64,000 nucleotides of DNA from Yoonia maritima (GTDB lineage: Bacteria; Pseudomonadota; Alphaproteobacteria; Rhodobacterales; Rhodobacteraceae), in assembly GCF_002933395.1 (NCBI RefSeq), contig NZ_PKFN01000008.1, forward strand, positions 372,001-436,000, read 5' to 3'. The notes under the pieces are model-generated. The model was not told the DNA's origin. It saw only the letters and a list, made by a program, of their open reading frames with translations, and ran no database searches. Shown here piece by piece: positions 61,632 through 64,000 of this stretch (its first letter is position 1; the number at the start of each line of letters is the position of its first letter). Made by a program: the position numbers and the translations under genes.

Positions 61632-62584
61632 TCTTTTGACCGCACCCCAAGTCCGATCCCCAGAAGGCCCGCCAATAGTGCTGGCCAAATCCAAAACGCG
61701 CGGTAGGTCTGCGCCGATAGACCTGCGCGGGCTGTTGGTTCTAACGCATCTAATTCAGACGCCGCAGCACGCAGATCATCTGTCGTACGGACCCGGAACA
61801 TCTGACCGCCGCTGATCTTGGCAATGGCATCCAGCGTCCGCACATCAACCACACCGCGCTGATCGGGTGCTTCCTCTAACGCAATCGGACCCAGCGCAAT
61901 CGTGTGGATACGCACCCCCATATCCGCCGCCAGCGCAGCAACATCACGTGGCATTGCGGCACCTGCGTTATTCGCTCCGTCCGACAAAAGAATGATGACT
62001 TTGGTGTCTGCATCTGACGCCTCTAGCCGTTTTAGCGCAATCCCAATGCCATCACCGATATTGGTTGCCCGCCCAGAAATGCCGATCACCATGTCTTCGA
62101 TTTTCCGAGCGACTGCATCTGTATCAAACGAAGGCGCTGCCGCGACAAATGCGTCGGACCCAAACACCACCAGTCCAACGCGGTCACCTGCCCGTGCACG
62201 CGCAAAGTCTGCACTGACGGCTTTGACGACCTCAAGTCGCGTCGCAGTTTGCCCATCCAGTGCAAAGTCATCGCGCACCATCGACCCCGACAAATCCAAG
62301 GCAAGGATCAGATCGCGCCCCGACATTGGTAGGGCTTGCTGTGGCGCAACGACACGCGGCCCGGCCAACGCAATGACCAACAGAAACCAAATGCAAATCG
62401 GCGTCAGCATATCAATATGACGGAGCGGGTTTTGACCACCTGCGCCGCCACTTAGCATTCGGCGTTCGATACCTTCGGGTACGACCAGCACGGCACCACT
62501 GAGTGTCTGCGGCGGTGCCAAGAAATACACAAAGACTGGCAGCGGCAGCAGTACGAAAAACCATGGGTTTGCGAACTCAAGCAT
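61628..62584 (-). CDS. VWA-domain membrane protein, BatA/MxaC-like, 318 aa
   Basis: It starts MLEFANPWFFVLLPLPVFVY, the typical BatA N-terminal anchor. The VWA domain has LILALDLSGSMVRDDF (D-x-S-x-S) and VIILLSDGANNAG, then a C-terminal helix. The ATG at 62584 overlaps the previous stop by 8 nt (ATGCTTGA). Residues upstream of it in the open frame are rejected. Two adjacent VWA proteins are characteristic of Bat/Mxa operons. Confidence 0.88.
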   Translation of the reverse strand: MLEFANPWFFVLLPLPVFVYFLAPPQTLSGAVLVVPEGIERRMLSGGAGGQNPLRHIDMLTPICIWFLLVIALAGPRVVAPQQALPMSGRDLILALDLSGSMVRDDFALDGQTATRLEVVKAVSADFARARAGDRVGLVVFGSDAFVAAAPSFDTDAVARKIEDMVIGISGRATNIGDGIGIALKRLEASDADTKVIILLSDGANNAGAAMPRDVAALAADMGVRIHTIALGPIALEEAPDQRGVVDVRTLDAIAKISGGQMFRVRTTDDLRAAASELDALEPTARAGLSAQTYRAFWIWPALLAGLLGIGLGVRSKE

Positions 62585-62948
62585 TCTGCGCCTCACTCTG
62601 ACGAAGCGTAGCTTCAAGCTCGGTGATCAGAGGGATGCCATCGCGAGCATACAGTTCAGTAGGTAAGGCGGCAGGTGCGTGAATCTGGATCATGTGCAAT
62701 AGCGCAACTGCACGGTCATCTTCAGGTAAGTCCGCTAGCGCCGCGATCTGGTCGGTCAATGAACCAACGTCTTTTTCTGGGCCACGCAGAAAATACCCCA
62801 GTACCAATGACGTCAAATATGCCAACAACAGCCCAAAACCAACGGCGACCAATATCTCTGAAATCAGCCCGCCGGGCGCGCCCTCTGGCAATCGGATGTC
62901 GTGCAAACCCGACAACATCGCATCAACTGTGGTGATGCCCTCTGCCAT
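62577..62948 (-). CDS. Small membrane protein, DUF4381/MxaA-position, 123 aa
   Basis: It begins with a short periplasmic segment (LHDIRLPEGAPGG). One membrane helix (ISEILVAVGFGLLLAYLTSL) follows, then a cytoplasmic domain of about 70 residues ending TELEATLRQSEAQNA. It occupies the place of DUF4381/mxaA between the DUF58 and VWA genes. Much shorter than classical MxaA. The function is presumably scaffolding in the complex. Confidence 0.7.
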   Translation of the reverse strand: MAEGITTVDAMLSGLHDIRLPEGAPGGLISEILVAVGFGLLLAYLTSLVLGYFLRGPEKDVGSLTDQIAALADLPEDDRAVALLHMIQIHAPAALPTELYARDGIPLITELEATLRQSEAQNA

Positions 62949-63824
62949 TCACGATGCTCCTGCCTGCGTCATGGCTTGCCGCGTTTGCAAGCTGGTATCC
63001 AGGTGCATAACCGCGCAACCCGGAATTTCTGGTAACGCATGATCGCGCGGTGGCGTTTGTCGTAGCTTCACTGATCGGCAGTATCCGTCTGGCGACCGAA
63101 TTGGGTAATGCCCCGGCGGCAGTGATTGTAGCCCGCTGTCTTCGACCACGACAAATGATGGTGCGCGATGCTGGGCTAGCCGTTTCATGGTGCCTTCGAA
63201 ATTGTTACCGCGTTGGTCAAAGGCGCTTACGATGATGATTGACGCACCTTTGGGAACGATCCGATGTAGACCTTCGACGGCCATATCTAGCGGTGGATCA
63301 GTGAACAGATCCGGGCCAACGACAGAGGTCGCAAATTCATGGGCGCGGACTAGCCCGCCGATCACCGACAGCATCCCACGGGTACCCGAACGCGTCCGCA
63401 CGATGATGGGTTCACCTGTCGTGATTGCGAGCAGACCGACACGTCCACCAGCTGCGACGGCTTGCCAACCAATCCAAGCAAGCGCCTCGGCTGCGGCAAC
63501 CGAACGGAAGGCACGGCGCATGCCCCACAGCATTGATGGCCGGAAATCAGCCACCAAAAAGGTCACTCTGTCGCGTTCTTCGTGAAAGGTCCGCACATGC
63601 AGATCGCCAGTCCGCGCGGTCGCACCTTTGTCGATGTACCGCAATTCATCGCCATGAATGTAGAGACGACTGTCGGCGTTCACCTGACCTTGGCCGCGTC
63701 TTTTGATTGGAAACCCACCGGGCAGGCCGCTTGTTGGCACTTCGCGACGCGCGCTGTCCACGACGGCACCTTGCAAGGCAATTAACGCCTGTGCTGTCAC
63801 CTGCGTACCCGACACATCCGTCAT
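62949..63824 (-). CDS. DUF58 / MxaS-like protein, 291 aa
   Basis: A VWA-related DUF58 protein, with ELRYIDKGATARTGDLHVRT (the DUF58 core, here diverged from the usual R-x-Y-x-x-G-D), FLVADFRPSMLWGMRRAFRS (VWA-like Asp), and IIIVSAFDQRGNNFEGTMKR. It overlaps the moxR stop as ATGA and is 1 nt from the next gene. Such proteins partner MoxR ATPases. Confidence 0.82.
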   Translation of the reverse strand: MTDVSGTQVTAQALIALQGAVVDSARREVPTSGLPGGFPIKRRGQGQVNADSRLYIHGDELRYIDKGATARTGDLHVRTFHEERDRVTFLVADFRPSMLWGMRRAFRSVAAAEALAWIGWQAVAAGGRVGLLAITTGEPIIVRTRSGTRGMLSVIGGLVRAHEFATSVVGPDLFTDPPLDMAVEGLHRIVPKGASIIIVSAFDQRGNNFEGTMKRLAQHRAPSFVVVEDSGLQSLPPGHYPIRSPDGYCRSVKLRQTPPRDHALPEIPGCAVMHLDTSLQTRQAMTQAGAS

Positions 63825-64000
63825 AACGCTTGGGTTTGTTGCATGATGTCGGCGACGACGGCCCGAGGTGTCACACCTTCGGCGGCGGTCGCCCAGTTCA
63901 GAACCATCCGATGAGCAAGCGCATCGGACAGTACCGCTTCGACATCTTCGGGGATCGCGTGATCACGTCCGTTTAGATAGGCACGCGCACGCGCCGATGC
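63821..64000 (-). CDS. MoxR-family AAA+ ATPase, C-terminal part (cut by window)
   Basis: The reverse frame is open to the window edge and reads ASARARAYLNGRDHAIPEDV, ...VLSDALAHRMVLNW, ...GVTPRAVVADIMQ, which is the C-terminal lid of MoxR ATPases. 59 residues are visible. It is the first visible gene of the MoxR-Bat operon and, in methylotrophs, the chaperone-like ATPase (MxaR) of methanol dehydrogenase activation. Confidence 0.85.
   Translation of the reverse strand, partial: ASARARAYLNGRDHAIPEDVEAVLSDALAHRMVLNWATAAEGVTPRAVVADIMQQTQAL

Overview
The window reads as chromosomal DNA of a roseobacter-type alphaproteobacterium (Rhodobacterales), moderately GC-rich. This rests on protein character and gene order: a xoxF-xoxG-xoxJ / GSH-formaldehyde block with an adjoining two-component system as in Paracoccus, an Irr-type iron control element, hemP, and a pcm-tolC-acidic protein trio. 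No rRNA, tRNA or CRISPR array was seen. Species was not determined.

Layout. (1) 0-4.35 kb: 3' part of valS, a small hypothetical gene, a 53-residue twin-arginine peptide gene with a Fur-like box, and a HisC-type aminotransferase. (2) 4.39-6.16 kb: an IS graveyard in which a decayed IS3-family element sits between two outward-facing IS30-type transposase tails. (3) 6.3-16.5 kb: mostly housekeeping genes (class V aminotransferase, MsbA-like exporter, YgfZ, a lipoprotein, EF-P, CobQ, TolC, Pcm). (4) 16.6-30.8 kb: an iron island with two imelysins, a DUF1111 di-heme protein, DUF1513, Dps with an Irr-type box, hemP with a small upstream gene, a TonB siderophore receptor, a FecBCDE-type ABC importer and a siderophore-interacting reductase. 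Two matching 17-bp dyads precede the hemP operon and the receptor. (5) 31.1-36.6 kb: an oppABCDF-type peptide importer. (6) 37.0-44.5 kb: an accessory locus that I could not match to a described system. It has a 138-residue precursor with an all-acidic N-half and a strongly cationic four-cysteine C-half, an acidic coiled-coil protein, two subtilisin-like proteases without signal peptides, a PAP2/haloperoxidase-fold protein with an (Asn-Arg)12 tract, a LuxR-type regulator with a degenerate receiver, and a SARP-like TPR regulator. (7) 44.5-64 kb: a C1-oxidation island with lanthanide-type methanol dehydrogenase XoxF, its cytochrome and XoxJ, glutathione-dependent formaldehyde oxidation, quinoprotein-associated secreted proteins, a FIST / hybrid kinase / response regulator set, and a MoxR-Bat (mxaRSACKL-like) operon cut by the window end.

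How the parts work together. The iron island would take up ferric siderophores and haem and store iron. The C1 island would oxidise methanol in the periplasm through XoxF-XoxG and convert formaldehyde to formate in the cytoplasm. Region 6 is the most novel part. The favoured inference is a protease-activated, membrane-active peptide system, either a bacteriocin-like product or a self-directed toxin. This is untested.
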